64,000 nucleotides of DNA from Bacillus sp. MUM 116 (GCF_001866655.1 NZ_MLYR01000027.1:1-64000); one strand, 5' to 3'. Shown: positions 36,322 through 43,766, counted from the stretch's first letter. Numbers and translations are program-made. Notes: generated by a model not told the origin, from the sequence alone.

Positions 36322-37158
36322 TTAACAGTTTTTCTTTCTTTTATCACTATAGTAAGCGTTGATTTCCCCGCCTAAAATAATGATGAAAGCAGATAAATAC
36401 AGCCAAATCATTAACACAATTATGGCTCCAATACTTCCATAGGTCAGCGAGAAATTGCTAAAATTCTCAACATATAAGCGTAATCCCATGGAGGTAACAA
36501 TCCAGCCGATTGTGGCAAAGGCCGCACCCGGAACTGCGCTTATGCACCGCAATTTCACATTCGGAGCAATCCAATATAAACCTGTAAAAATCAAAAATAA
36601 AATAATCGCACTGACAAGATAGCTTAGGGTGTCCCAAATCTTACCAAACTCTTTCGAAAATCCTACCTGTGAAAACAAAAATACGCCAATTTCCCTCCCG
36701 AAAACCGGTAAAATAATGGCAAGGATAAAAACAAAAATCATTCCCAGGGTTAAAAGAATGGCCACTCCTCTCGCAACTATAAAGGAGCGATTTTCTTTCA
36801 CATTGTAGGCTTTATTAAATGCCCTGACAACTGCATTAATTCCATTGGAAGCTGACCAAATAGTACCTATAACCCCAAAAGAAAGCAGGCCGCCATTTCG
36901 ATGATTCATAATATATTTCACATTTTTTTCAATTAAATCCATTGCTTCTATAGGAGCAAACCCTTTGATCACTCCAAGAACATCTTGATGGGGAATCGAT
37001 ATATATGGAAGTAATGTAAAAAGAAAAATGAGGAGAGGAAACAAGGATAAGAGAAAAAAGTAGGCAAGCTGGGCACTTAATCCATTCAAATCATCTTCTT
37101 CAATTCGATGCCACAGTAATCGGATTAAAGATGAACGAACATTTCCTCCCTTTTCCAC
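36322..37158 (-). CDS. YihY/BrkB-family inner membrane protein (YfkH)
   Basis: The 278-residue protein has six membrane helices. The conserved N-terminal part is GLSAQLAYFFLLSLFPLLIFLFTLLPY, with MIWLYLSAFIIILGGEINAYY near the end, the YihY signature. The family was once named ribonuclease BN by mistake; its function is unknown. The start is GTG at 37158 with AAGGAGGG upstream. Bacillus subtilis YfkH is in the equivalent cluster. It is 21 bases downstream of the YtxH-domain gene, and probably in one operon. Confidence 0.88.
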   Translation of the reverse strand: MEKGGNVRSSLIRLLWHRIEEDDLNGLSAQLAYFFLLSLFPLLIFLFTLLPYISIPHQDVLGVIKGFAPIEAMDLIEKNVKYIMNHRNGGLLSFGVIGTIWSASNGINAVVRAFNKAYNVKENRSFIVARGVAILLTLGMIFVFILAIILPVFGREIGVFLFSQVGFSKEFGKIWDTLSYLVSAIILFLIFTGLYWIAPNVKLRCISAVPGAAFATIGWIVTSMGLRLYVENFSNFSLTYGSIGAIIVLMIWLYLSAFIIILGGEINAYYSDKRKKNC

Positions 37159-37179
37159 TTATATCCCTCCTTAATCGTA

Positions 37180-37539
37180 TTAATCTGCTTTTATGACGGA
37201 ATCCTCAAGCCATGAATCTTCGTCATCTGTGAAGGCTTCTTTTGTTTCCTTTACAATGTCGGTTACTTTCGGAGTAAGTTCACGAAGTTCATCCACTTTA
37301 TCAGTGATAAAGGAAATATCCTCACTTACATCCTCCACTGTTTCTTTTATCCTGATTGCCGTTTCCTTTATTTGTCCTGCAATTTCCTTCGGATGCTTCA
37401 CAATGTAGAGTCCCTTATTCGATACCTTTAGAACATGTTCCTTCATGATTTCCCGTGTATCTTTATCGAAAAGGCTAATGGCACCACCTGCTACTGCTCC
37501 CAAAAGCATTCCTTTCCAAAATTGATTCCTCTTTGTCAC
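37180..37539 (-). CDS. YtxH-domain protein
   Basis: The 119-residue protein begins with a hydrophobic Gly-rich stretch (FWKGMLLGAVAGGAISLF) and continues as a long amphipathic helix with many Lys/Glu residues, as in YtxH general-stress proteins. It may be anchored to the membrane with a coiled-coil tail. GTG at 37539 is chosen for GGAGAG six bases upstream. The upstream longer frame is unlikely. Immediately followed by yihY. Function not established. Confidence 0.8.
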   Translation of the reverse strand: MTKRNQFWKGMLLGAVAGGAISLFDKDTREIMKEHVLKVSNKGLYIVKHPKEIAGQIKETAIRIKETVEDVSEDISFITDKVDELRELTPKVTDIVKETKEAFTDDEDSWLEDSVIKAD

Positions 37540-37741
37540 TTTAAACTCTCCTTTTTTCGTACAAATTATCATCTCTACATCCATTTTCCGCTAAGCCCAT
37601 CCCCTATGCAAGCTTAAATGGAAATATTTAATATTCTGCCATTAACCATTCCCTTTTTATAAGCGAATAAAACAATATTTTTATTGACATATCCCCATTA
37701 TAATGAAAAGATGAAAGTAAAATTCGGAAAGGATGTCCGGA

Positions 37742-37969
37742 ATGAACTTGTCGCAAAAATCAACTGAAAATGTCGAATATATGATTGAACAAATTAAAGA
37801 AAAATTAAAAGTTCTAAATCTGGGTGCAATTAAACCGACTCATTTTGACGAAGATATGTACGAAGATTTAAAAGAAATTTATGAATTGGTTATGAAGAAA
37901 AACTCCTTCAGTCCAAATGAAATGCAGGCACTCGTTGAGGAACTTGGGAACCTAAGGAAAAATAAGTAA
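37742..37969 (+). CDS. yfkK: DUF1128 protein YfkK (UPF0435)
   Basis: The 75-residue helical protein matches YfkK of Bacillus subtilis (71 residues): [20 protein letters not shown], the [20 protein letters not shown] centre and [17 protein letters not shown]. Function unknown. The start at 37742 has GGAAAGG nine bases upstream; the ATG at 37733 directly abuts that site and is rejected. A terminator overlaps its end. Divergent from the ytxH-yihY pair. Confidence 0.9.
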   Translation: MNLSQKSTENVEYMIEQIKEKLKVLNLGAIKPTHFDEDMYEDLKEIYELVMKKNSFSPNEMQALVEELGNLRKNK

Positions 37970-37997
37970 GCAGATCCTTAATGGATCTGCTTTTTAT
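37969..37997 (+). terminator. yfkK terminator
   Basis: AGCAGATCC and GGATCTGCT with a five-base loop, followed by TTTTTATTTT. Confidence 0.8.
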
Positions 37998-38012
37998 TTT
38001 GAGGTAAGAAAA

Positions 38013-38104
38013 TTCGGCTTCGAGAATTGTCCAGCACAAGCGTCCTGCCCCCCGAGGTTGCTTCGGTCCTGTCGGGGCTGAGCAGGGCGCTTGCGCTTTT
38101 CTTA
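38013..38104 (-). repeat. Dispersed hairpin repeat, copy C (reverse, short form)
   Basis: On the minus strand it reads GAAAAGCGCAAGCGCCCTG to GGACAATTCTCGAAG with a shortened centre. Its outer end supplies the map stop codon, so the element abuts or has remodelled the 3' end of map. Confidence 0.75.
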
Positions 38105-38848
38105 TTGTTCAGTCAGGATAATAGGACCTTCTTTTGTTATGGCAATGGTATGCTCATATTGGGCTGAATACGTTCCATCAACGGTTCGTGCCGTCCAGCC
38201 ATTCAAATCCATTTTCGTATGGTACATGCCAACATTTACCATTGGTTCAATCGTAAAAACCATTCCTTCTTTAATGCGCGGCCCTTTCCCTGGTAGTCCG
38301 TAATGCGGTACATCCGGTTTTTCATGAATAACAGTTCCGATACCATGTCCGATGAAATCTCGTACGACCGATAATCCTTCGCTTTCAACGTATTTTTGAA
38401 TCGCGTGTCCAATATCTCCGATTCGATTACCCGGTACCGCCTGTTCAATCCCTTTATAAAGCGCCTCTTTCGTTACCTTTAATAAATGATCGGTTTCAGG
38501 AGAGACATCTCCAACTGCATACGACCATGCCGAATCGGCCAATGCTCCATTATAATTTACCACCATATCAATGGTAACAATGTCTCCCTCTTTCAAAGGT
38601 TCTTTTCGAGGGAATCCGTGACAGATTTCATCATTAATACTCGCACATGTGGTAAATTCATAGCCTTTATAGCCCTTTTGCTCCGCGGTAGCATGATTTT
38701 TCTTTAAAAAATCTTCAACAAATTCTTCAATTTCCCAAGTCGTTACACCCGGTTTAATTAATTTCGCTATTTCTTTATGGCATGAAGCAAGAATTTCTCC
38801 CGCTTTTTGCATCGCTTCAATTTCTCTTTGTGATTTTAAAACAATCAT
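38102..38848 (-). CDS. map: Type I methionine aminopeptidase
   Basis: The 248-residue enzyme removes the initiator Met. It has the pita-bread fold motifs: VVNYNGALADSAWSYAVGD (metal Asp residues), DFIGHGIGTVIHEKPDVPHYG with the metal His and nearby substrate His, TIEPMV and EHTIAITKEGP (metal Glu residues). Bacillus subtilis has two such enzymes; the genomic context (yfkK beside it) fits MapB (YflG). The start at 38848 has AGGGAGAAC before ATG. Monocistronic; its last bases lie within repeat copy C. Confidence 0.93.
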   Translation of the reverse strand: MIVLKSQREIEAMQKAGEILASCHKEIAKLIKPGVTTWEIEEFVEDFLKKNHATAEQKGYKGYEFTTCASINDEICHGFPRKEPLKEGDIVTIDMVVNYNGALADSAWSYAVGDVSPETDHLLKVTKEALYKGIEQAVPGNRIGDIGHAIQKYVESEGLSVVRDFIGHGIGTVIHEKPDVPHYGLPGKGPRIKEGMVFTIEPMVNVGMYHTKMDLNGWTARTVDGTYSAQYEHTIAITKEGPIILTEQ

Positions 38849-39084
38849 TGTTCTCCCTGCCTTTTTATGTTTTTCAATACACATAATATTATATTAACAG
38901 TACCATATTCTAAAATCATCTTATCTCTATCCAGTCATTTTTTCAAAAAAGTGATTTAAATTATTAATTTTTTGTTAACTTGTCACTTTTATGATAAAAA
39001 TACGTCGTTCGTAATATGGAACTTTTTTATTCCGTTTGGTAATATTATATTATAGATTATTCTTTATTAGGTGTGTGAGATACC

Positions 39085-39408
39085 ATGATCGGTGAACGCG
39101 TAAAAAAGCTTCGTCTTGAAAAGAAAATGTCCCTTTCCGAGCTTGCTGAACAGGCGGGGGTCGCAAAGTCTTATTTGAGTTCCTTGGAAAGAAACTTGCA
39201 AACAAATCCTTCGATTCAATTTCTTGAAAAAATTTCGGCGGTCTTAAATGTTCCAGTCGATTATTTAATCCATGAACAAATCGGTAAAGAGGAATTGGAC
39301 AGTGAGTGGCTGAAAATTGTAAAAGAAGCAATGAATTCAGGTGTTTCGAAACAACAATTCCGTGATTTCCTTGAATTCAACAAGTGGCGGATAGATCAGA
39401 ATAAGTAG
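39085..39408 (+). CDS. sinR: SinR, master repressor of biofilm matrix genes
   Basis: The 107-residue protein matches Bacillus subtilis SinR through its helix-turn-helix (MSLSELAEQAGVAKSYLSSL, then ERNLQTNPSIQFLEKISAVL) and its C-terminal SinI-binding and tetramer region (SEWLKIVKEAMNSGVSKQQF, then RDFLEF). SinR represses matrix operons (tapA, eps) until SinI binds and breaks it. In Bacillus subtilis sinI lies directly upstream on the same strand; here a short sinI-like gene lies downstream in the opposite direction. The upstream SD is weak (AGGTGTGTGAG). A bidirectional terminator follows. Confidence 0.93.
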   Translation: MIGERVKKLRLEKKMSLSELAEQAGVAKSYLSSLERNLQTNPSIQFLEKISAVLNVPVDYLIHEQIGKEELDSEWLKIVKEAMNSGVSKQQFRDFLEFNKWRIDQNK

Positions 39409-39419
39409 TTTTGATAAAA

Positions 39420-39474
39420 AAAGAAGGCATTCCCAAAAAGATTATGATTTCATCATTTGGGAATGCCTTTTTTT
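39420..39474. terminator. Bidirectional terminator between sinR and sinI
   Basis: AAGGCATTCCCAAA (39424-39437) pairs with TTTGGGAATGCCTT (39456-39469); A and T runs flank it, so it serves both convergent genes. Confidence 0.85.
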
Positions 39475-39501
39475 GTTAACAGAAATTTTATGTTGCATCT
39501 T

Positions 39502-39540
39502 TAAGAATTGTCCAGCCCAAGGCGCCTTATGCTTTTCTTG
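39502..39540 (-). repeat. Dispersed repeat, copy D (degenerate end fragments)
   Basis: AGAATTGTCCAGC is followed after 3 bases by GGCGCCTTATGCTTTTC. Only the outermost parts of the repeat remain, as if the centre were deleted. It ends 8 bases from the sinI stop. Confidence 0.6.
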
Positions 39541-39548
39541 TATGTACC

Positions 39549-39698
39549 TTAACATTTCTCAATCAACTGCTCCTTAAAATCACTTTGGTTAAGAAATGTT
39601 CGAACGGTTTCTTTCGTAATTCCAAGTCTTTTTGCTTCAAGAATTAGATTCATCCATTCCTCGTCCATTATTTCTACAGCATGTTCTGTGTTTACCAA
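39549..39698 (-). CDS. sinI: SinI-like antirepressor (49 residues)
   Basis: This short gene encodes a 49-residue protein starting MVNTEHAVEIMDEEWMNLIL and continuing EAKRLGITKETVRTFLNQ. The core DEEWMNLILEAKRLGITKE aligns with the SinR-binding helix of Bacillus subtilis SinI (DQEWVELMVEAKEANISPEE). SinI forms a heterodimer with SinR and releases its DNA. The start is TTG at 39698 with a GGGGTGAG site upstream. The gene is convergent with sinR and ends 75 bases from the shared terminator. A c-di-GMP-type aptamer sequence and a SinR-like box lie upstream on its strand, with a dispersed repeat in between. Confidence 0.82.
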   Translation of the reverse strand: MVNTEHAVEIMDEEWMNLILEAKRLGITKETVRTFLNQSDFKEQLIEKC

Positions 39699-39750
39699 CT
39701 AAACTCACCCCTAAAATACATATGTATTCCAGGCAGCCCGGCCATCCTAG

Positions 39751-39913
39751 TAAGAAAAGCTCAAGCGCCTTGTTCAGCCCCGACAGATGCTTGCGGTCCA
39801 GACGGTGAAGTCGTTCTTTGACTTCATCGGCTGGGCCGAAGCGACCTAGGAAAAAAGCAGTTCATTTTTTCCCTAGAGAGGCAGGACTCTTGCGCTGGAC
39901 AATTCTCAAAGTC
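39751..39913 (+). repeat. Dispersed hairpin repeat, copy E (long, with extra hairpin)
   Basis: It begins AAGAAAAGCTCAAGCGCC and ends GCTGGACAATTCTCAAAG, but its centre differs from copies A, B and F. It has an extra stem CTAGGAAAAAA (39846-39856) with TTTTTTCCCTAG (39865-39876). It lies between the c-di-GMP aptamer-like sequence and sinI. Confidence 0.75.
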
Positions 39914-39929
39914 TAAATTTCCTTACACT

Positions 39930-40005
39930 TCAAGAAGAACCCTACCTTAGATCCTCGGCTTTGCGTCCCTCTTTTTCAAAAGGTTTGCCTTTTTCTGCTT
40001 GTGTT
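39930..40005 (-). promoter_or_regulatory. Cyclic-di-GMP-I (GEMM-I) riboswitch aptamer-like sequence upstream of sinI
   Basis: On the minus strand GGCAAACC (39982-39989) is followed by P2 with a GAAA tetraloop (CCTTTT-GAAA-AAGAGG, 39968-39983), then GGGACGCAAAGCC (39957-39969) and GATCTAAGG (39945-39953). These are the conserved core elements of the GEMM-I fold: P2 tetraloop, the GACGCAAAG junction and the CTAA(GG) receptor side. The usual 3' part of P3 and the closing strand of P1 are short or altered, possibly because repeat E begins just after. Evidence for the 5' domain is strong, for a working switch moderate. Confidence 0.72.
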
Positions 40006-40070
40006 GTTCATTAAGTAATTAGTCATTTTTCTTTTTAGGACTAAACACTTAATCTTTTTACGATACGTCT

Positions 40071-40087
40071 ATTATAAATAGTTCTTT
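40071..40087 (-). promoter_or_regulatory. Candidate sinI promoter -10 with SinR-type box
   Basis: On the minus strand TATAAT (40071-40076) is preceded by AAAGAAC (40081-40087), the complement of the SinR consensus GTTCTYT. No good -35 was found. A SinR box here would allow SinR to act on its own antagonist. Confidence 0.4.
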
Positions 40088-40227
40088 TTTAGTAAGGTGT
40101 TGGATTTTGTCAATTTTTTATCACTTTCAAACTACTTTTTGTCACAAATTACTCCATTTTTAGACATAAAAGTAGCCTTTACACATTAAAATAAAGAAGG
40201 TTTTAGCCAAAAAATACAATTTTATGG

Positions 40228-40264
40228 AAAAGGGAGGGAATTTCCGTCGAATTTCCTCCCTTTT
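40228..40264 (-). terminator. Terminator of the PfkB kinase gene
   Basis: AAAAGGGAGG and CCTCCCTTTT form the outer stem with AAATT-type inner pairs. It is symmetrical, so it may work in both directions. Confidence 0.7.
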
Positions 40265-40280
40265 GAATGGTCAAATTGAT

Positions 40281-41228
40281 TTATATCCCCTTTGCCGGGG
40301 TCCCCATGCAGAAATATCTTTGAAATGCATTTGTTAGATTTTGATTGTTTAGTTCGGGATTTACTGTTTCTTTCGAACGAATAGTCAAGTAGGAACAACA
40401 AAGACCAACTTTGCAAGAATCTTCTGTATTTAAACCTTTCAAATCTCCATAGATGATTCCGGCAATAAGTGAATCCCCCGCGCCTGTTACGTCGATTACC
40501 GGCACTTCTGGAGCAACCAATGCCCCGGCTTCCCTGTCCTTTGTAAAATAAATTAATCCCTTGTCACCCCTGGTAATGACAACCTTTTTAACGCCTCTCT
40601 TTAAAATTTCCACAGCCGCTTTAAAAAAGTCTCCCTCCGTTTTAATTTCAATCTTCGACAAAGCTTCCGCTTCTTTTTCATTGGCGACGAGCCAGGTTAC
40701 TCCTTCAAGAGAACGTGGTAATTTTTTCGTTTTCGAAACAGAGACGGTAGCAATGCAAATAGGAATCTTTTCATTTCGGCAATGTTGAATGACACTTTCA
40801 ATAATTTCAACAGGGAAATTTGTATCGAGTAACACCATTTGCGGGCGATTTCGCGGCCATTTTTTTTCAATTATATCCTCTTCCATATGGTCATAAATCG
40901 CCATATCTGCCAAGGCAATTACCATCTCACCTTCTTCATCAAGTACAGCTGTATAGCTTCCAGTTGCTTTTCCCGGCAGGGCATCCAAAAGGCTTATATC
41001 GACAAATTTTTCTGTCGTTTTTCTCAGCCATTTTCCATCGGGATCATCCCCCACATAACCGAGTAATGCACTCTCTAAACCAAGACGTCCTAGGTTTTCA
41101 GCAATATTCCGTGCAACTCCGCCACAGGACATCGTACTTTTGGCAGGATTGGATGTTTTATGAGTAAGGTGATTGATAGATTGTATTTTACGATCAATAT
41201 TGGCTCCGCCAATACAAAGAACTTTCAT
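40281..41228 (-). CDS. PfkB-family carbohydrate kinase (pseudouridine kinase-like)
   Basis: The 315-residue protein has a ribokinase fold with CIGGANIDRK at the N-terminus, SCGGVARNIAENLGRLG near residue 38 and VIDVTGAGDSLIAGII towards the end, in which the Asp of GAGD is the catalytic base. The GGVARNIAENL segment is frequent in pseudouridine kinases, but no pseudouridine-5-phosphate glycosidase gene stands beside it, so the substrate stays open. The start at 41228 has AAAGGAG ten bases upstream. Monocistronic, with a terminator. Confidence 0.8.
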   Translation of the reverse strand: MKVLCIGGANIDRKIQSINHLTHKTSNPAKSTMSCGGVARNIAENLGRLGLESALLGYVGDDPDGKWLRKTTEKFVDISLLDALPGKATGSYTAVLDEEGEMVIALADMAIYDHMEEDIIEKKWPRNRPQMVLLDTNFPVEIIESVIQHCRNEKIPICIATVSVSKTKKLPRSLEGVTWLVANEKEAEALSKIEIKTEGDFFKAAVEILKRGVKKVVITRGDKGLIYFTKDREAGALVAPEVPVIDVTGAGDSLIAGIIYGDLKGLNTEDSCKVGLCCSYLTIRSKETVNPELNNQNLTNAFQRYFCMGTPAKGI

Positions 41229-41341
41229 GGTTATACAACTCCTTTGGACAGGTATGAAAGAATCAGAGTTCGACAAAAATCCTCTCCACTATAACTAGTA
41301 CGATATTTACCTTGTAAAACCCTTTGGATAAAATTGTATTT

Positions 41342-41482
41342 TAAGAAAAGCGCAAGCGCCTTGATCAGCCCCGACCAGCATAAGAAAAGCCGGCGAGAAG
41401 GTTGCTCTTTAACCTTATTGACGGATTGGCTTATGTATCGAGGGGCTAGGAGCTGGACAATTCTCGAAGTAGAAATTTTCTT
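41342..41482 (+). repeat. Dispersed hairpin repeat, copy F
   Basis: It begins AAGAAAAGCGCAAGCGCC and ends GCTGGACAATTCTCGAAG, with AAGAAAAGCCGGCGAG and GGATTGGCTTAT arms. It fills the gap between the PfkB gene and the yeiH terminator. Confidence 0.8.
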
Positions 41483-41493
41483 TCTTTTATATC

Positions 41494-41552
41494 AAAAAAA
41501 GCTAGCGATGAGTGAAGTCTAGTGATAGATTTCACCAAAGCCAGCTTTTTTT
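41494..41552 (-). terminator. Terminator of the yeiH gene
   Basis: AAAAAAAGCT at the left and AGCTTTTTTT at the right enclose GTGAAGTCT and AGATTTCAC pairs, a long stem with T runs on both strands. Confidence 0.65.
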
Positions 41553-42612
41553 ATGCGATAAAAAAAGTAACAATGGAAAGAACAACGGATGTAATCAACA
41601 TTGCAATCAGCGGACGTGCTGCTTTTGTTCGGAGGTCACGCAAGCTCACATTCAAACCAAGCCCAACCATAGCAGACGTCAAAATAAAGGTTGTAGCAGT
41701 TGCCACTCCATCCATAGCTGCTTTTGAAACCGGTATGGATTTACCGAGGACATAGCTGCCAAGCAAACTCATAAAAATAAAACCAATTAAAAACCATGGA
41801 AATTCAATTTTCGTATCACCTGTTTTCTCTTTATTTTTCCGTTTCATCCAATACATAAGAATGAAACATAAAGGAACGAGCAGCAGTACCCTTCCTAATT
41901 TCGCCAGCAATGCAATCGCCAAGCCATCAGGACCCGCGGGAGCTCCCGCTAAAGCGACATGGGCAATTTCGTGCAGACTGGTTCCGCTCCAGATACCATA
42001 ATCAATCGCGGATAACGGAAGGAACGGACGGAGGATAGTATACATAATGGAAAATATAGTCCCAACGAGGGCAATAATCCCAACACCAATTGCGGTATCT
42101 TCATCCTTTGCTTTGATAATGGGTGAAACGGCTGCAATCGCTGCTGCCCCACATACTCCAGTACCAACTCCAAGAAGAAGGGAAAGGGATGATTCCGCTT
42201 TTAGCAATTTCCCGAGCCATATCGTTAATAATATGGCAAAAGCGATAACACCTACATCGCGTGCAAGTAATCCAAGCCCTTGATGAAGAACAATATCAAT
42301 ATTCAGTTTTAATCCGTACAAGATGATGGCAAAACGTAAAAAGCGTTTTGCAGAAAATTGAATTCCGGCCCGGATTTTTTCAGGATAGCCGAAAAATTGC
42401 CGGTAAATGACCGCGATCACAATCGCACAAGCAAGTGGTCCAACATGATCAAAACCAGGGACGATGGATAAAGCATAACCAAGTGCGGCAACCACAATCG
42501 TGAAGGCGATACCGCCTAACCACAAACCGACGGCTGGCTTAGGTTGCGGATTTTTTTGCTGAAGACTGTCCTGTTCATTAACAGATAAAACTTTAGCATT
42601 CAAGTTCCCCAT
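41551..42612 (-). CDS. YeiH-family membrane protein (putative sulfate exporter type)
   Basis: The 353-residue protein has about ten membrane helices and the family pattern GVGTGVCGAAAIAAVSPIIKA, SGTSLHEIAHVALAGAP and the C-terminal SAMVGLGLNVSLRDLR (Pfam Cons_hypoth698). Members are annotated as putative sulfate or sulfonate-related exporters, without firm proof. It is divergent from a LysR regulator, as in the E. coli yeiH/yeiE pair, so the LysR neighbour probably controls it. GGAG precedes the ATG. Confidence 0.87.
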   Translation of the reverse strand: MGNLNAKVLSVNEQDSLQQKNPQPKPAVGLWLGGIAFTIVVAALGYALSIVPGFDHVGPLACAIVIAVIYRQFFGYPEKIRAGIQFSAKRFLRFAIILYGLKLNIDIVLHQGLGLLARDVGVIAFAILLTIWLGKLLKAESSLSLLLGVGTGVCGAAAIAAVSPIIKAKDEDTAIGVGIIALVGTIFSIMYTILRPFLPLSAIDYGIWSGTSLHEIAHVALAGAPAGPDGLAIALLAKLGRVLLLVPLCFILMYWMKRKNKEKTGDTKIEFPWFLIGFIFMSLLGSYVLGKSIPVSKAAMDGVATATTFILTSAMVGLGLNVSLRDLRTKAARPLIAMLITSVVLSIVTFFIA

Positions 42613-42726
42613 TTTTTATCACTCCATTTATTTTCTAATTTCAGGATACTCCTCGTTCGTGCATAAGGAAAATAAAGATATATAATAGGGATGATAAGTA
42701 AATTTATATACATAAGGTGATAAGGA

Positions 42727-43614
42727 ATGGATCAACATTTAGAGGTATTTGTAAAGGTTGTGGAAAAAGAGAATTTTTCTAAAGCTGCAGAAGAGCTGCA
42801 TATGACACAGCCTGCAGTGAGTCAATATATTAGAACATTGGAGGAATCCGTAGGTGCGAGGCTGCTTGAAAGAAGCAATAAATATGTACGTCTCAATAAG
42901 GCCGGAGAGATTGTCTATCATCATGCAAAAGAAATTTTGGCACTTTATACAAAAATGCAATCATTAGTCGATGATTTGACAAATAAAGCTAGCGGACAGA
43001 TTTCAATTGGCGCGAGTTATACTTTTGGGGAATATATTCTGCCACATATTATTTCCAGAATGCAGTGGCGGTACCCCCTGATTCGTCCAACAATCAAGAT
43101 TCAAAATACAAAGGAAGTCATTGAACTGGTGCGGACACATCAATTGGATATTGGGATCATTGAGGGTTTTTTAAACGATGACCATTTAAGTTCAGAAGTC
43201 CTATCAGAAGACAAAATGGTCATCGTTGCTTCCCCGACGCATCAGCTTTTGTCGAAGCTCAGAGAAAAAAGTTTTTCCGACTTGGAGGATGAAATATGGA
43301 TTTTAAGAGAAGAAGGTTCGGGTACTAGGGAGGCCGCGGAAAACTTTTTTCACCTGCATGGATTTACTCCAAAAAAAATAATGGAATTTGGAAGCACCCA
43401 GGTAATTAAGGAGTCTGTTGAGGCGGGGCTTGGGATTAGTCTATTGTCACGCTGGGCCATTGAAAAAGAGCTTGTTCATGGCTATATCCGGATTATTCAT
43501 GTGGAGGGGCTGCCTTTTAAACGGAATTTTTCCATGATAACGCAATCTGCCTACCAAACAAAGGCTTTGAAGACATTTATTGAGATTGTAAGGGAGTATT
43601 TGGGGGAGTTTTGA
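42727..43614 (+). CDS. LysR-family regulator, YeiE/CysL type
   Basis: The 295-residue protein has a LysR winged helix at residues 1-60 (FSKAAEELHMTQPAVSQYIR) and a periplasmic-binding-fold ligand domain, with QISIGASYTFGEYILPHIIS and EGSGTREAAENFFHLHGF in it. The size is normal for LysR. It is divergent from yeiH with about 110 bases between, the standard arrangement. The effector may be a sulfur compound, by analogy with YeiE/CysL, not by direct evidence. Confidence 0.9.
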   Translation: MDQHLEVFVKVVEKENFSKAAEELHMTQPAVSQYIRTLEESVGARLLERSNKYVRLNKAGEIVYHHAKEILALYTKMQSLVDDLTNKASGQISIGASYTFGEYILPHIISRMQWRYPLIRPTIKIQNTKEVIELVRTHQLDIGIIEGFLNDDHLSSEVLSEDKMVIVASPTHQLLSKLREKSFSDLEDEIWILREEGSGTREAAENFFHLHGFTPKKIMEFGSTQVIKESVEAGLGISLLSRWAIEKELVHGYIRIIHVEGLPFKRNFSMITQSAYQTKALKTFIEIVREYLGEF

Positions 43615-43625
43615 ATGTTTGTTGG

Positions 43626-43762
43626 CTGGAGGGACACTTTCTTCAGTTTTGATGAATTTTGTCTTTCTAGCTGCTCTGGAGAGACACTTTTCTGGTTTTC
43701 GAGAGAATTTTGTCCTTCCAACAGCCCTGGAGGGTCACTTTCTTCAGTTCCGTCAAATATTT
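43626..43762. repeat. Imperfect tandem repeat, about three units of 50-55 bp
   Basis: Units start with CTGGAGGGACACTTTCTTCAG, CTGGAGAGACACTTTTCTGG and CTGGAGGGTCACTTTCTTCAG-like sequences, each followed by GAATTTTGTC(T/C)TTC in the first two. They lie between the LysR and DUF1992 genes. The word GACACTTT also occurs in the 21-bp and 52-bp arrays. Confidence 0.65.
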
Positions 43763-43766
43763 TCTT

